From contig NZ_JAMBOR010000002.1 of the NCBI RefSeq assembly GCF_023715845.1, forward strand, positions 186,001-250,000: a DNA stretch of 64,000 nt. The letters are read 5' to 3'. This document shows, piece after piece, positions 15,935-25,105 of the stretch. Each line of letters starts with the position of its first letter. Positions within the stretch are counted from its first letter, which is position 1. A program made the position numbers and the translations under genes. The DNA is from Fictibacillus phosphorivorans (GTDB lineage: Bacteria; Bacillota; Bacilli; Bacillales; Fictibacillaceae). Under the pieces are notes generated by a model. It was not told where the DNA came from. It searched no databases and saw only the letters and a list, made by a program, of their open reading frames with translations.

Positions 15935-16044
15935 AAGAACTCCTCCGATATTTGAAATATGTCTTTATGAATTGTAGCACAGCCGTCGGATGTTCTACAA
16001 TTTAATTTACCCATTCATCTGATTATTTCTGCATAGATTTAAAA

Positions 16045-16073
16045 GAAAAAATCCCGCGGTATCACGGGATTTC
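16045..16073 (-). terminator. terminator downstream of ileS
   Basis: On the minus strand AAATCCCGTG / CGCGGGATTT forms a stem followed by TTTTC, 10 bases after the ileS stop. Confidence 0.8.
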
Positions 16074-16081
16074 TCTCACTA

Positions 16082-18844
16082 TTAAGCATAGTTCTTTTCT
16101 ACGATATCTGCACAGCTCGCACAAAGTGTTGGATGATTGTCACTTTTTCCAACTTCCTCTGAAACGACCCAGCATCTCTCACATGTTTCACCTTCTGCAG
16201 AAGTTACAGAAACAGCCACGTGCTCAAAAACAGATGCATTTTCAGGTGCTTCGGACTTTACGCCTCCAACTTCAGCTTTAGAAACGATAAAGAGTTTATT
16301 CAAATCCTCTACACGTTCAAGCCAAGGCTTAAGTGAATCCGTCGGATACAGTGTGATAAACGCAGTAAGTGATTTTCCGATCGTCTTTTGGCTTCTTGCT
16401 TCTTCAAGAGCTTTTAGAACCTCATCACGAACATCCATGAACAGATCCCATTCTTTTTCAAGCTGTTCTGTATCTTTGTAGTTCTTCACTTCTGGCATAG
16501 AAGTCAATTGAACACTTTCCTCTTCAACTCCTGGGATATATTCCCAAACTTCATCTGCCGTATGGGATAAAACAGGCGCAGCAAGTTTAGTTAGAGCCGT
16601 GAGTGATTCATATAATACAGTTTGAATGCTTCTGCGTTTTTGATCATCTTCAGCTTGGATATAAAGTGTGTCTTTTGCCATATCTAAATAGAAAGAACTT
16701 AAATCGATCGTACAGAAGTTGTGGATCGTATTATAAACCGTAATAAATTGATACTCTTCATATGCTTTTTTAACTTTTGCAACCACTTGATCCAGCTTAA
16801 CCATCATATATTTATCAAGGTCCGGCATATCTTCAAATGCTACTGCATGCTGTTTAGGATCAAAATTATGCAAATTTCCTAATAAGAAACGAAGTGTATT
16901 TCTGATTTTACGGTATACTTCTGCAACCTGTTTTAAAATATCATCGGATACACGTACATCCGCTTGATAATCTACAGAAGAAACCCAAAGTCTAATGATA
17001 TCGGCACCTAACTGCTTCATCACCTTAATCGGATCTAGTGTGTTACCGATCGATTTACTCATCTTACGTCCTTCACCATCTAGAACAAATCCATGGCTTA
17101 GCACAGCTTTATAAGGGGCTTTACCAGTGATGGCAACTGAAGTTGAAAGTGATGAGTTGAACCAGCCTCGATATTGGTCAGAACCTTCAAGGTAGAGATC
17201 TGCCGGACGAACTAAGTTCTCTCTTTCTTCAAGTACACCCCAGTGTGATGTCCCTGAATCAAACCACACATCCATGATGTCTGTTTCTTTTGAGAAACGT
17301 CCGTTTGGACTGTGCGGAGAAGTGAATCCTTCAGGAAGTAAGTCCTTCGCTTCTCTTTCGAACCAAACATTAGAACCGTGCTCTCTGAACAGTTTTGCAA
17401 CATGAGAGATTGTTTCTTCCGTAAGAATCGCTTCACCATCTTCACCATAGAATACTGGAATCGGCACACCCCATGCACGCTGACGAGAAATACACCAGTC
17501 TTCTCGGTCTTTGATCATGTTGTGAAGGCGAGTTTCTCCCCATGAAGGAATCCAGTTTACTTCTTCAATTGAGCGAAGCATATCTTCACGAATTCCTTTG
17601 ATTGAAGCGAACCATTGAGCTGTTGCTCTGAAAATAACAGGTTTCTTCGTTCTCCAGTCATGCGGATAGGAGTGCGTGATGAACGATAGCTTCAATAATG
17701 CACCTTTTTCCTTCAGCTGTTCAGTGATTGGCTTATTCGCTTCATCGTAGAACATACCTTCAAAACCAGGAGCGTCTTTTGTCATTACACCACGGTCATC
17801 CACAGGACATAAAACATCTAACCCATATCGCTTACCTACAAGGAAGTCATCTTCCCCGTGCCCAGGAGCAGTATGAACACAACCTGTACCTGCATCTGTA
17901 GTTACATGATCACCTAGCATAACAAGGGAATCACGATCATACAGCGGATGAACAGCAACCGCGCGTTCGATTTCAGCACCTTTAAATCGCTTAACAATTT
18001 CAGCTTGTTCCCATTCGAACTCTTGCTTTAAAGATTCTACTAGCGCTTCAGCTACAACATATTTACCGTTTTCAGTTTGAACGGAAACATAATCAAGCTC
18101 TGGATGAACAGCAATACCAAGGTTTGCTGGAATCGTCCAAGGAGTTGTTGTCCAGATCACTAATTTTTCATCATTATCTAAAATGCCTTTTCCATCTTTC
18201 ACATCAAAGGCTACATAGATAGAAGGAGAACGCTTATCTTGATACTCGATCTCAGCCTCAGCTAGTGCAGATTCTGATGATGGAGACCAATAAACAGGCT
18301 TTAATCCTTTATAGATTAAGTCCCTTTTTGCCATCTCGCCAAATACTTCAATCTGTCTAGCTTCATACCCTTTATTTAACGTGATATAAGGATTTTCCCA
18401 ATCCCCGCGGACACCTAGACGTTTAAATTGCTCACGTTGATGATCCACTTGCTTCAATGCATACTCTTCACAAAGTTTACGGAACTCAGCAACCGTCAGT
18501 TCTTTTCTTTTAACTTTTCCACTCTTTGTTAGAGCAGTCTCAATTGGAAGACCATGTGTATCCCATCCAGGTACATATGGAGAATAGTGACCTGTCATCG
18601 ATTTAAAACGAACGATGATATCTTTTAAGATCTTATTTTCAGCATGGCCGATGTGAATATCACCATTTGCATAAGGAGGACCATCATGAAGGATAAAAGG
18701 CGGTAGATCCTTCGTTTTTTCCATCACCTTGTTGTAGATATCTAATTTGTTCCATTTTTCTTGAACGACAGGTTCACGCTGCGGAAGGTTTCCACGCATC
18801 GGAAACTCTGTTTTAGGCATCAAGAGTGTGTCTTTATAATTCAT
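16082..18844 (-). CDS. ileS: isoleucyl-tRNA synthetase
   Basis: 920 residues, class I synthetase charging tRNA-Ile, with editing of valine. It has the HIGH-type motif [10 protein letters not shown]-like sequence in [15 protein letters not shown] near 57-71, the CP1 editing domain with [11 protein letters not shown], the KMSKS signature KMSKSIGNT near 600, and an anticodon-binding domain. A C-terminal zinc finger uses Cys888, Cys891, Cys908 and Cys911. The bacterial type 1 form with this zinc finger is mupirocin-sensitive as a family. The start has AAGGAGG. Expression is controlled by the T-box at 19096-19350. Confidence 0.97.
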   Translation of the reverse strand: MNYKDTLLMPKTEFPMRGNLPQREPVVQEKWNKLDIYNKVMEKTKDLPPFILHDGPPYANGDIHIGHAENKILKDIIVRFKSMTGHYSPYVPGWDTHGLPIETALTKSGKVKRKELTVAEFRKLCEEYALKQVDHQREQFKRLGVRGDWENPYITLNKGYEARQIEVFGEMAKRDLIYKGLKPVYWSPSSESALAEAEIEYQDKRSPSIYVAFDVKDGKGILDNDEKLVIWTTTPWTIPANLGIAVHPELDYVSVQTENGKYVVAEALVESLKQEFEWEQAEIVKRFKGAEIERAVAVHPLYDRDSLVMLGDHVTTDAGTGCVHTAPGHGEDDFLVGKRYGLDVLCPVDDRGVMTKDAPGFEGMFYDEANKPITEQLKEKGALLKLSFITHSYPHDWRTKKPVIFRATAQWFASIKGIREDMLRSIEEVNWIPSWGETRLHNMIKDREDWCISRQRAWGVPIPVFYGEDGEAILTEETISHVAKLFREHGSNVWFEREAKDLLPEGFTSPHSPNGRFSKETDIMDVWFDSGTSHWGVLEERENLVRPADLYLEGSDQYRGWFNSSLSTSVAITGKAPYKAVLSHGFVLDGEGRKMSKSIGNTLDPIKVMKQLGADIIRLWVSSVDYQADVRVSDDILKQVAEVYRKIRNTLRFLLGNLHNFDPKQHAVAFEDMPDLDKYMMVKLDQVVAKVKKAYEEYQFITVYNTIHNFCTIDLSSFYLDMAKDTLYIQAEDDQKRRSIQTVLYESLTALTKLAAPVLSHTADEVWEYIPGVEEESVQLTSMPEVKNYKDTEQLEKEWDLFMDVRDEVLKALEEARSQKTIGKSLTAFITLYPTDSLKPWLERVEDLNKLFIVSKAEVGGVKSEAPENASVFEHVAVSVTSAEGETCERCWVVSEEVGKSDNHPTLCASCADIVEKNYA

Positions 18845-18918
18845 TGCTTTTCCTCCTTAATATCGTTACCGTAAAAATAAAAGGTTGTGTTCCGCGATCT
18901 TTGATGATTGTGTGAGAG

Positions 18919-19044
18919 GTTGATTCCGTTTCAGGATGCCCGCTTTCCACGGGGCGGGCGGTGAGCATCCTGCGCTTTGCGGCGTTAGGAGTCTCACCTG
19001 TCCCACTTGTCCCGTAAGAGTCTCGCACCTTGCACGCAATCAAC
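18919..19044 (+). repeat. dispersed repeat copy B inside the ileS leader
   Basis: Same block order as copy A: CGCTTTCCACGGGGCGGGC, GGTGAG, CTCACCTGTCCC, CCCGTAAGAGTCTCGC. The ends GTTGATT (18919-18925) and AATCAAC (19038-19044) are perfect inverted repeats. It lies between the T-box terminator and the ileS start codon, so it is transcribed with ileS in antisense orientation to copy A. Confidence 0.8.
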
Positions 19045-19095
19045 TTGCCATGTAGAGAAACGGCAAACTTTTTAATTGCAATTTAGAAAAGACAT

Positions 19096-19350
19096 TAAAA
19101 AAAACCTTCTCGCCCACTACTGTTACAGTAGGGACGAGAAGGTTATCCCGCGGTACCACCCTAATAAGTTCTAAATTAAGATTTAAAACCCACTTAGTCA
19201 TCCGTAGCGTGGATGAAACGCCTGAACTTACTCATGCTTTTCAGTACAGGAACTCAGGGGTGATTTTCGAATACTTCCCTATACCAGGCTTGCACCGTAT
19301 CCTGGTTCGCTAGAATAGAGTTATGTATTTTACTGTCCCCGTCTTCGTTA
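19096..19350 (-). promoter_or_regulatory. isoleucine T-box riboswitch of ileS
   Basis: The minus strand carries the T-box sequence AGGGTGGTACCGCG (19149-19162), which pairs with the uncharged tRNA acceptor end. The terminator AACCTTCTCG / CGAGAAGGTT with eight T lies at 19096-19144. In stem I the specifier codon is ATC (19262-19264) in the context GAAAATCACCCC, read as isoleucine. Uncharged tRNA-Ile would stabilise the antiterminator and allow ileS expression. Confidence 0.95.
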
Positions 19351-19367
19351 CATATTAATCTTACAAA

Positions 19368-19397
19368 AGTATATGCGATTTTTTAAATGAATGTCAA
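19368..19397 (-). promoter_or_regulatory. sigma-A promoter of the ileS T-box transcript
   Basis: TTGACA (19392-19397, minus strand) and TATACT (19368-19373) are 18 bases apart, placing the start near 19361 at the head of the T-box. The -35 box overlaps the divIVA stop codon. Confidence 0.75.
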
Positions 19398-19903
19398 GTT
19401 TCCGTCTTTACTTCTTTAAGCTCATAGCCCTCAAGGTTTTCTGGAGCATTTAAAGAATCCCAATCATCATTCTTTAACATTTCTAACTGAGCTTCAATCA
19501 ACATTCTGAATCTGGTACGGTATACAGATGATTGCTTTTTTAACTCATCAATCTCCATGGAAATCTTTCTTGATTTTGATAAAGCTTCATTTATGATTCT
19601 GTCTGCATTCTTTTCAGCTTCTTTAACGATCAAACGCGCTTCTTTTGTAGCTGTACGTTTAACTTCCTCACCCGTCTCTTGAGCAACAAGTATGGATTTA
19701 TTCAACGTTTCTTCAATATTTTTAAAGTAGGAAATCTTTTCTTCGAGCTTGGAAACTGTCTCCTCTAAATCTTTCTTTTCACGAATAACCGCTTCGTAAT
19801 CTTTAATGACTTGATCTAAGAAGTCATTTACTTCATCTTCACTATACCCTCTGAAAACTCTTGAAAATTCTTTATTGTGAATATCCAACGGCGTTAAAGG
19901 CAA
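19394..19903 (-). CDS. divIVA: cell division site-selection protein DivIVA
   Basis: 169 residues. DivIVA binds negatively curved membrane at poles and septa and positions MinJ/MinCD and, in sporulation, the chromosome origin. The N-terminal membrane-binding segment PLTPLDIHNKEFSRVFRGY is followed by EDEVNDFLDQV and coiled coils from about 30 to 150. The TTG at 19903 is the start: GGAGG is eight bases upstream and the protein then begins like B. subtilis DivIVA. The in-frame ATG at 19918 lies inside that ribosome binding site and is rejected. Confidence 0.95.
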   Translation of the reverse strand: MPLTPLDIHNKEFSRVFRGYSEDEVNDFLDQVIKDYEAVIREKKDLEETVSKLEEKISYFKNIEETLNKSILVAQETGEEVKRTATKEARLIVKEAEKNADRIINEALSKSRKISMEIDELKKQSSVYRTRFRMLIEAQLEMLKNDDWDSLNAPENLEGYELKEVKTET

Positions 19904-19979
19904 AACAGCCACCTCCATAGATGCATTATTTTTTACCTAAATTCGACAAAATGTCTGTCATTCCTGCTATTCCCAGAAA

Positions 19980-20753
19980 TTATTTTAAAAGTCCATATCG
20001 AATACGCCATTTTTCTTTCTTGGTCATACCTTCGATAGCGAATAATTTGCTTCTGCCAAACCCTCTAACAGAGAGTTCATCACCTTCCATCACCTCTGAT
20101 GATAGCTGGTCGGTTATTTTATGATTCAGTTTAACTCGGCCACTTTGAATTAAAGGCGATGCTTTTGAGCGTGATAGATTATAGATTTCCGCGACGACTA
20201 CATCCAGCCGTAGAGAAGAAACGGTACCATTTCTTTCATCATAATTCGTTTCAATTGGCATCAAGTCACTTTTTTCAATACGGTGCAGCTTAATCCCTGA
20301 TTTTCCTACTTTCGTAAGGTTCAATTCTATAAAACTTGATATTTCTGATGCACAAACAAACTGCACGCGATCTCCTGATATAAGGATATCGCCATACTTA
20401 CCTCTTTTCACACCGATGTTCATCAAGGCGCCAAGTACGTCCCGATGCTCGATGGTCGTGAATTTTGAAGGATAGTCAATGTCATAAAAGACGAGCTGAA
20501 AGTCCTCTTGAGTTGCGTCATAATACTCTGGAAAAAGCAGTGCTCTTTTTCTTTCAGAAAAAGAAGAGCCACCCCAAAGAGAGAGGCGGACATCCGGATC
20601 GTTTCCTACAATTGTTTTCACAATTTCCTGTTCCCGCGGATCCAGGAAATCAGTAAGCTTCGGACTGTATCGTTCTATTGTTTCTAATTTCCACCGTATG
20701 ACGCGATCAACGAACTCATGTTCATCAGGCCGGAAGTGCTGATAAATACTCAT
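19980..20753 (-). CDS. ylmH: S4-domain RNA-binding protein YlmH
   Basis: 257 residues. An N-terminal YlmH region contains RVIRWKLETIE, and a C-terminal S4 domain spans about 180-245 (LRLDVVVAEIYNLSRSKAS, then GRVKLNHK). YlmH is a paralogue of RqcP and has been connected with ribosome quality control in B. subtilis, where it can act beside RqcH. rqcH is also in this window, 18 kb away. Its position in the division cluster, between divIVA and ylmG, is conserved. The start ATG follows AAGGAA. Confidence 0.9.
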   Translation of the reverse strand: MSIYQHFRPDEHEFVDRVIRWKLETIERYSPKLTDFLDPREQEIVKTIVGNDPDVRLSLWGGSSFSERKRALLFPEYYDATQEDFQLVFYDIDYPSKFTTIEHRDVLGALMNIGVKRGKYGDILISGDRVQFVCASEISSFIELNLTKVGKSGIKLHRIEKSDLMPIETNYDERNGTVSSLRLDVVVAEIYNLSRSKASPLIQSGRVKLNHKITDQLSSEVMEGDELSVRGFGRSKLFAIEGMTKKEKWRIRYGLLK

Positions 20754-20762
20754 ATATATTCC

Positions 20763-21038
20763 TTAAAAAGAACCCGCAAGCATTCTAGCTACTGCACTTA
20801 CACCATATTGTGCAAAATGAAGTGACATCAACGCTACGATTGGTGATAGATCGATCATTCCTAAAGGCGGAATAATCTTACGGAAAGGAGAAAGGTAAGG
20901 TTCAACCAGTCTTCCTATTACCTGCCCGATCGATGACTCTCTAGCATTTGGAAACCAAGATAAAAGTATGTACCCTATAATCATGTAGTAGTAGATTTGT
21001 ATAAGTTTCTGAGCGACGTATGCAATTTCGTATACCAA
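20763..21038 (-). CDS. ylmG: YggT-family membrane protein YlmG
   Basis: 91 residues with two hydrophobic segments (about 10-28 and 62-85). The conserved ILLSWFPN and GRLVEPYLSPFRKIIPP are YggT signatures. The biochemical role is unsettled; chloroplast and cyanobacterial relatives affect division and nucleoid organisation. TTG start behind AGGTGA. It lies nine bases ahead of ylmH and 19 bases after sepF, in the same transcription unit. Confidence 0.9.
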   Translation of the reverse strand: MVYEIAYVAQKLIQIYYYMIIGYILLSWFPNARESSIGQVIGRLVEPYLSPFRKIIPPLGMIDLSPIVALMSLHFAQYGVSAVARMLAGSF

Positions 21039-21057
21039 TAAATTTCACCTGCCTGAT

Positions 21058-21480
21058 TTAGTCTTCTTCCATCATTTCTGAGATCGTACCGGAAACATCT
21101 ACGTTTTCAGGCGTGCACAAAAATGTGTTTGGTCCGAGCTTTTGGATATCTCCGCCGATCGCATAAACGGTCCCTGATAAGAAGTCTACGATCCGTTTCG
21201 CTTGATCATGCGGGATTCTTTGTAAATTCATAACTACAGCTCTTCGATTTTTGAGCTGATCTGCAATATCTTGAGCTTCAGCATATACGCGCGGCTCAAC
21301 AAGAACAACCTTAACCTGTTGTTGAATACTTTGCAAGCTCACAACATTCGGCTTGCCTTTTTTCGTATGAGATGGTGTAATCTCTTCCTCTTCAGCCAAC
21401 GATTCTTCTTCGTATTCATTTTCATACTCATAATCATCTTCTAAATCAAAAAATCGTTTAAACTTTGTTTTGATTCCCAT
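21058..21480 (-). CDS. sepF: FtsZ-interacting division protein SepF
   Basis: 140 residues. SepF bundles FtsZ and tethers it to membrane. The N-terminal amphipathic [12 protein letters not shown] helix is the membrane anchor, followed by an acidic linker ([13 protein letters not shown]) and the SepF/DUF552 domain from about 55 containing [12 protein letters not shown] and [15 protein letters not shown]. The ATG at 21480 is chosen because AGGAGG lies eight bases upstream; a GTG at 21489 sits inside that site. Confidence 0.95.
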   Translation of the reverse strand: MGIKTKFKRFFDLEDDYEYENEYEEESLAEEEEITPSHTKKGKPNVVSLQSIQQQVKVVLVEPRVYAEAQDIADQLKNRRAVVMNLQRIPHDQAKRIVDFLSGTVYAIGGDIQKLGPNTFLCTPENVDVSGTISEMMEED

Positions 21481-21492
21481 TGATTCCACCTC

Positions 21493-22173
21493 CTAGAATT
21501 CTTTTCCAACTAAGTCTGTACCTATTCGTACAAAAGTTGCTCCTTCTTCAACTGCTATCACATAGTCGTTGGACATTCCCATAGAAAGCTCTTCACATGG
21601 TGCATGAGAAAATTTTTTATTTTGAATGTCTCGTTGCAATTGTTTTAACGTTGAAAAGACATTTCTTAAGACCGACTCATCTTCTGTATAAGGCGCCATC
21701 GTCATAAGACCGACTACTTTAATCTTATCGTAGTCTTTTAGTTTATCGACAAAACCAACGACTTCTTTTACTGCCAGTCCATGCTTTGAATCTTCTTCTG
21801 CAACGTTCACTTGTACAAAGCAAGAAATTGTCTTGTCAGCTCTTTTTTGTATTTCTTTTGCCAAACTTAGCCGATCTAAGGAATGAATATAGTCAACGTG
21901 ATTAATGATATCTTTTACTTTTCGGGACTGAAGTGTGCCTATAAAATGCCATTTCACATCCATGTCTTTCAGATATTCCTTTTTTTCGAGCAATCCTTCA
22001 ATTCGATTTTCACCGATATGTTCGATGCCCGCTAAGACAGCGTTCTTCGTTGTTTCATTACTTACATATTTCGTAACAGCAACTAGATTAACGCCCTTAG
22101 GATCTTTGTTTTTTTTCAAGCAAACTTCTTCTATTTTCTTTAAAATCTTTTCTTTATTATCTAATATGTTCAA
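21493..22173 (-). CDS. ylmE: PLP homeostasis protein YlmE (YggS family)
   Basis: 226 residues, single-domain PLP-binding TIM barrel like alanine racemase N-domain. The PLP lysine is Lys35 in LVAVTKYV; HFIGTLQSRKV, GLMTMAP and SMGMSNDY are family motifs. The family buffers pyridoxal phosphate and has no confirmed enzyme reaction. The TTG start follows AAAGGAG that lies at the very end of ylmD, four bases separating the two genes. Position between ylmD and sepF is conserved. Confidence 0.92.
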   Translation of the reverse strand: MNILDNKEKILKKIEEVCLKKNKDPKGVNLVAVTKYVSNETTKNAVLAGIEHIGENRIEGLLEKKEYLKDMDVKWHFIGTLQSRKVKDIINHVDYIHSLDRLSLAKEIQKRADKTISCFVQVNVAEEDSKHGLAVKEVVGFVDKLKDYDKIKVVGLMTMAPYTEDESVLRNVFSTLKQLQRDIQNKKFSHAPCEELSMGMSNDYVIAVEEGATFVRIGTDLVGKEF

Positions 22174-22177
22174 ACGC

Positions 22178-23002
22178 TTACTTAACTCCTTTCCAGCCTA
22201 TAAAACTCATCATCCTGCCCGTCTTGCCATTGTCTTTGCGGTGTGAAAAGAACAAAGAATTTTCACAGCTCGTACATTGTGTAGAGGTTATGATGTTTTT
22301 TGGGAGCAAACCTGCTTCCAATAGCAAACTCTCATTCAATTTTTGTAAATTCAGCTGATAACGGCCATTGTGTTTAGCTGTGAATACATCAGGATTTTCT
22401 TCTTTATTTAGAGCTGTCTTGACTTCGCGGATAACCTTTTCATCCACCTCATAACAGCATTCACCGATTGCCGGTCCGATCGCCGCCTTAATTTCATGGA
22501 GGTCTGCTTTCTCTCTTTCACACCAGATCTCAACCATTTTAGGTCCTATTTTTCCTACTGTTCCACGCCACCCTGCATGTGCAAGTCCGATCAAATTATT
22601 CTTTGGGGAATAAAAGTACAATGGAACACAATCCGCATAAAGAGAAGTTAATAGAATATCTCTAAGCTCAGTGTACAATCCGTCAACATCCGGGATCGCT
22701 GAATCAAAATCCAGTGAACCTCTGCCACGGTCTTTTTCTGTTACTCTAACAATCTTCGTCCCGTGAACTTGCTTAGAACCTACCCAATTAGTAATAGGAA
22801 AATTAATTTCATCTGCAAACATTTTGCGGTTATCTTGTACATAGCGGGGGTCATCATTAACATGAAACCCCATATTTAATGAGCAGAAAGGCATTGGACT
22901 ATACCCTCCATCACGCATTGTGAAACCTGCGGTGATCAAAGGGTTCTCTTTTCGCCATTCTTCAATAAGTAGGTACTTTCCAGTTTGTTTAAACGTCTTC
23001 AT
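22178..23002 (-). CDS. ylmD: multicopper-type purine nucleoside phosphorylase family protein YlmD
   Basis: 274 residues of the YfiH/LACC1 (polyphenol oxidase, DUF152) family. The metal site motif is in LIGLAHAGWRGTVGKI, with other conserved pieces ADCVPLYFY, GPAIGECCYEVD and FFSHRKDNGKTGRMMSFI. Relatives cleave adenosine and inosine phosphorolytically and may deaminate adenosine; earlier laccase names refer to weak activity. The ATG is preceded by AGGAGGT. Confidence 0.88.
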   Translation of the reverse strand: MKTFKQTGKYLLIEEWRKENPLITAGFTMRDGGYSPMPFCSLNMGFHVNDDPRYVQDNRKMFADEINFPITNWVGSKQVHGTKIVRVTEKDRGRGSLDFDSAIPDVDGLYTELRDILLTSLYADCVPLYFYSPKNNLIGLAHAGWRGTVGKIGPKMVEIWCEREKADLHEIKAAIGPAIGECCYEVDEKVIREVKTALNKEENPDVFTAKHNGRYQLNLQKLNESLLLEAGLLPKNIITSTQCTSCENSLFFSHRKDNGKTGRMMSFIGWKGVK

Positions 23003-23052
23003 ATGTATGTACCTCCTGGAAAGTTTTATCTTTATTTTACCACATTTTTTGA

Positions 23053-23101
23053 GGAAAAAAGAAAAAAAGAACCGTTTATTTCATTTGATCAAACGGCTCT
23101 T
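23053..23101 (-). terminator. terminator overlapping the end of ylmC
   Basis: On the minus strand AGAGCCGTTT (23091-23100) pairs with AAACGGTTCT (23069-23078) and is followed by a T-rich run. The left arm is inside the last ylmC codons. Confidence 0.75.
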
Positions 23102-23360
23102 TTACATATTCATTTAGTTCACTTGCTTCCATATGCCGGACGAGTATGACGTCTGCACCAATTTTTACAATGTTGCGCCATGGAATAACAATATCATTCT
23201 CTCTTGCAAAAAAGCCAAGCATTTTTCCTGCACCGGGAATAATGATCGCATCAATCTTTCCTGTATTTAAATTGATTTCAAGATCAGCAATATGGCCAAG
23301 TTTTTTTCCGTTTGCTACGTTAACAACGTCTTTAACTTGAAAGTCTGATATTTTGTTCAT
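23076..23360 (-). CDS. ylmC: YlmC/YmxH family PRC-barrel sporulation protein
   Basis: About 94 residues with one PRC-barrel domain: MNKISDFQVKDVVNV, then LGHIADLEINLNTGKIDAIIIPG and FFARENDIVIPWRNIVKIGADVILVR. The family is found in spore formers; its molecular role is not known. An upstream in-frame TTG (23423) would add 21 unconserved residues running through the sigG terminator region, so I prefer the internal ATG behind GGCGGG. It is set off by terminators on both sides and is probably a separate unit from sigG. Confidence 0.85.
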   Translation of the reverse strand: MNKISDFQVKDVVNVANGKKLGHIADLEINLNTGKIDAIIIPGAGKMLGFFARENDIVIPWRNIVKIGADVILVRHMEASELNEYVKEPFDQMK

Positions 23361-23423
23361 GTCACAACCCGCCTTTCTGTTTTCATTATATGAGGGAACA
23401 AGCAGTTTCATGTTCACCGTCAA

Positions 23424-23452
23424 TAAAAAAAACCCGCAAATCTACGGGTTTT
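23424..23452 (-). terminator. terminator downstream of sigG
   Basis: Minus strand AAACCCG / CGGGTTT with a short loop, followed by eight T, directly at the sigG stop codon. Confidence 0.85.
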
Positions 23453-24233
23453 AACTGCTCTGTATATTTTTGTTCATCTGTGAAATCGCCGCTTTCTCAA
23501 GTCTTGACACTTGGGCTTGTGAGATACCAATTTCATCGGCCACTTCCATCTGTGTCTTTCCTTGAAAGAATCGCATCGTTAATATCATTTTCTCTCTGTC
23601 ATTTAGACGTCTCATTCCTTCTTTTAAAGCGATTTCTTCAATCCATTGCATGTCTTTCGCTTTGTCATCACTAATTTGATCCATTACAAAGATCGGATCG
23701 CCACCATCATTATAGATTGGTTCAAACAATGAAACAGGATCTTGTATGGCATCAAGTGCAAAAACAACTTCTTCTTTTGGTACATCTAATGCTTCTGCAA
23801 TCTGCTGCGCGGTCGGCTCCCGGGATAATTTATTCATAAGCTGGTCACGAACTTGCAAAGCTTTATAAGCAATATCTCTTAGGCTTCTGGAAACACGTAT
23901 CGGATTATTGTCCCGAAGATATCGGCGAATCTCACCTATAATCATTGGTACCGCATAGGTAGAAAACTTTACATTTTGACTAAGGTCAAAATTATCAATG
24001 GATTTCATGAGTCCGATACACCCTACTTGAAATAAATCATCAACATGCTCGCCTCGATTGTTAAAACGTTGAATCACACTCAGTACAAGTCTGAGGTTTC
24101 CATTCACTAGAGTTTCTCGTGCATCGGGATCACCCTTATGCATTTTATCAAACAAGATACGCATCTCTGGGTTTTTTAAAACAGGAAGCTTTGATGTGTC
24201 AACTCCGCAAATTTCAACTTTATTTCTTGTCAA
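23451..24233 (-). CDS. sigG: RNA polymerase sporulation sigma factor SigG
   Basis: 260 residues, late forespore-specific sigma factor. Region 2 contains NLRLVLSVIQRFNNRG, DDLFQVGCIGLMKSIDNFD and KFSTYAVPMIIGEIRRYLRD; region 4 ends with MEVADEIGISQAQVSRLEKAA (helix-turn-helix). The N-terminal MTRNKVEICGVDTSKLPVL is the SigG-specific leader. The TTG start has GGAGGG about eight bases upstream. The leader has a sporulation-type promoter and a hairpin that can cover the ribosome binding site (24237-24299). No terminator is visible between sigE and sigG, so read-through from spoIIG is expected. Confidence 0.97.
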   Translation of the reverse strand: MTRNKVEICGVDTSKLPVLKNPEMRILFDKMHKGDPDARETLVNGNLRLVLSVIQRFNNRGEHVDDLFQVGCIGLMKSIDNFDLSQNVKFSTYAVPMIIGEIRRYLRDNNPIRVSRSLRDIAYKALQVRDQLMNKLSREPTAQQIAEALDVPKEEVVFALDAIQDPVSLFEPIYNDGGDPIFVMDQISDDKAKDMQWIEEIALKEGMRRLNDREKMILTMRFFQGKTQMEVADEIGISQAQVSRLEKAAISQMNKNIQSS

Positions 24234-24236
24234 GTC

Positions 24237-24299
24237 TTTTCCCTCCTGCCGGGAGCTAATTTCAAATTAAGTATCACCGAATGGAGGGAAATTTATGCA
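24237..24299 (-). promoter_or_regulatory. sigG leader: candidate sigma-F/G promoter and RBS-covering hairpin
   Basis: On the minus strand GCATA (24294-24298) and GATACTTA (24268-24275), 18 bases apart, resemble sigma-F/G promoter boxes. TTTCCCTCC (24283-24291) is complementary to the SD region GGAGGGAAA (24238-24246), with three more pairs inside. The 5' arm lies in the promoter spacer, so only read-through transcripts from spoIIG would contain it. The pairing is seen; the promoter assignment is inferred. Confidence 0.55.
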
Positions 24300-24354
24300 A
24301 TTGTAAATAGTGATTTAAACCCTTAATGATTCAATACCCTATATAAAATAATGC

Positions 24355-25077
24355 CTAGACCATCTTATTAAATTCTTTTTGAAGTCTTTTAATAATTCGC
24401 TTCTCAAGTCTTGAAATATAGGATTGAGAAATACCCAGCATATCTGCCACATCTTTTTGTGTTTTTTCTTCTCCTCCAGAGAGACCGAACCGTAATTCCA
24501 TGATCTGTTTCTCTCTGTCATTCAACGTAAATAGAGCTTTAAGCAAAAGTTTTCGGTCAACATTTGCTTCTATTCTTTTTGTAATGATATCGTCTTCAGT
24601 CCCAAGAACATCTGACAGCAGCAGTTCATTTCCATCCCAATCCACATTTAATGGTTCATCAAAAGATACTTCCGAACGTGTTTTGTTATTTCGTCTTAAG
24701 TACATCAAAATTTCATTCTCTATACATCTCGACGCATAGGTGGCGAGCTTGATCTTTTTTTCGGGATTAAATGTATTAACAGCTTTTATTAAGCCGATTG
24801 TTCCTATACTGATTAAGTCCTCAATATTGATTCCTGTATTTTCAAACTTTCTGGCAATATAGACAACAAGACGTAAATTCCGCTCGATCAGCAGAGATTT
24901 AGCAGCCTTATCACCAGACGGAAGTTTTTCGAGCAAAACCGCTTCTTCTTCTTTGCTTAATGGGGGAGGCAGCGCTTCATTGCCGCCAATGTAATAAATT
25001 TCATCAGATTTTAAACCAAGTTTAAATAATAACTTATACCAAACCATTGTTAATCTAAGTCGCAATTTGCTGATCAT
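24355..25077 (-). CDS. sigE: RNA polymerase sporulation sigma factor SigE (pro-sigma-E)
   Basis: 240 residues, mother-cell sigma factor made as an inactive precursor. The basic N-terminal pro-sequence ([32 protein letters not shown]) is the part SpoIIGA removes. Region 2 has [19 protein letters not shown] and [15 protein letters not shown], and region 4 has [19 protein letters not shown]. The ATG at 25077 follows AAAGGGGAG and matches the known start; an in-frame extension to 25170 overlaps spoIIGA and is rejected. It lies 28 bases after spoIIGA in the same operon. Confidence 0.97.
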   Translation of the reverse strand: MISKLRLRLTMVWYKLLFKLGLKSDEIYYIGGNEALPPPLSKEEEAVLLEKLPSGDKAAKSLLIERNLRLVVYIARKFENTGINIEDLISIGTIGLIKAVNTFNPEKKIKLATYASRCIENEILMYLRRNNKTRSEVSFDEPLNVDWDGNELLLSDVLGTEDDIITKRIEANVDRKLLLKALFTLNDREKQIMELRFGLSGGEEKTQKDVADMLGISQSYISRLEKRIIKRLQKEFNKMV

Positions 25078-25105
25078 TTTTACTCCCCTTTCACATTGTG
25101 TATTT

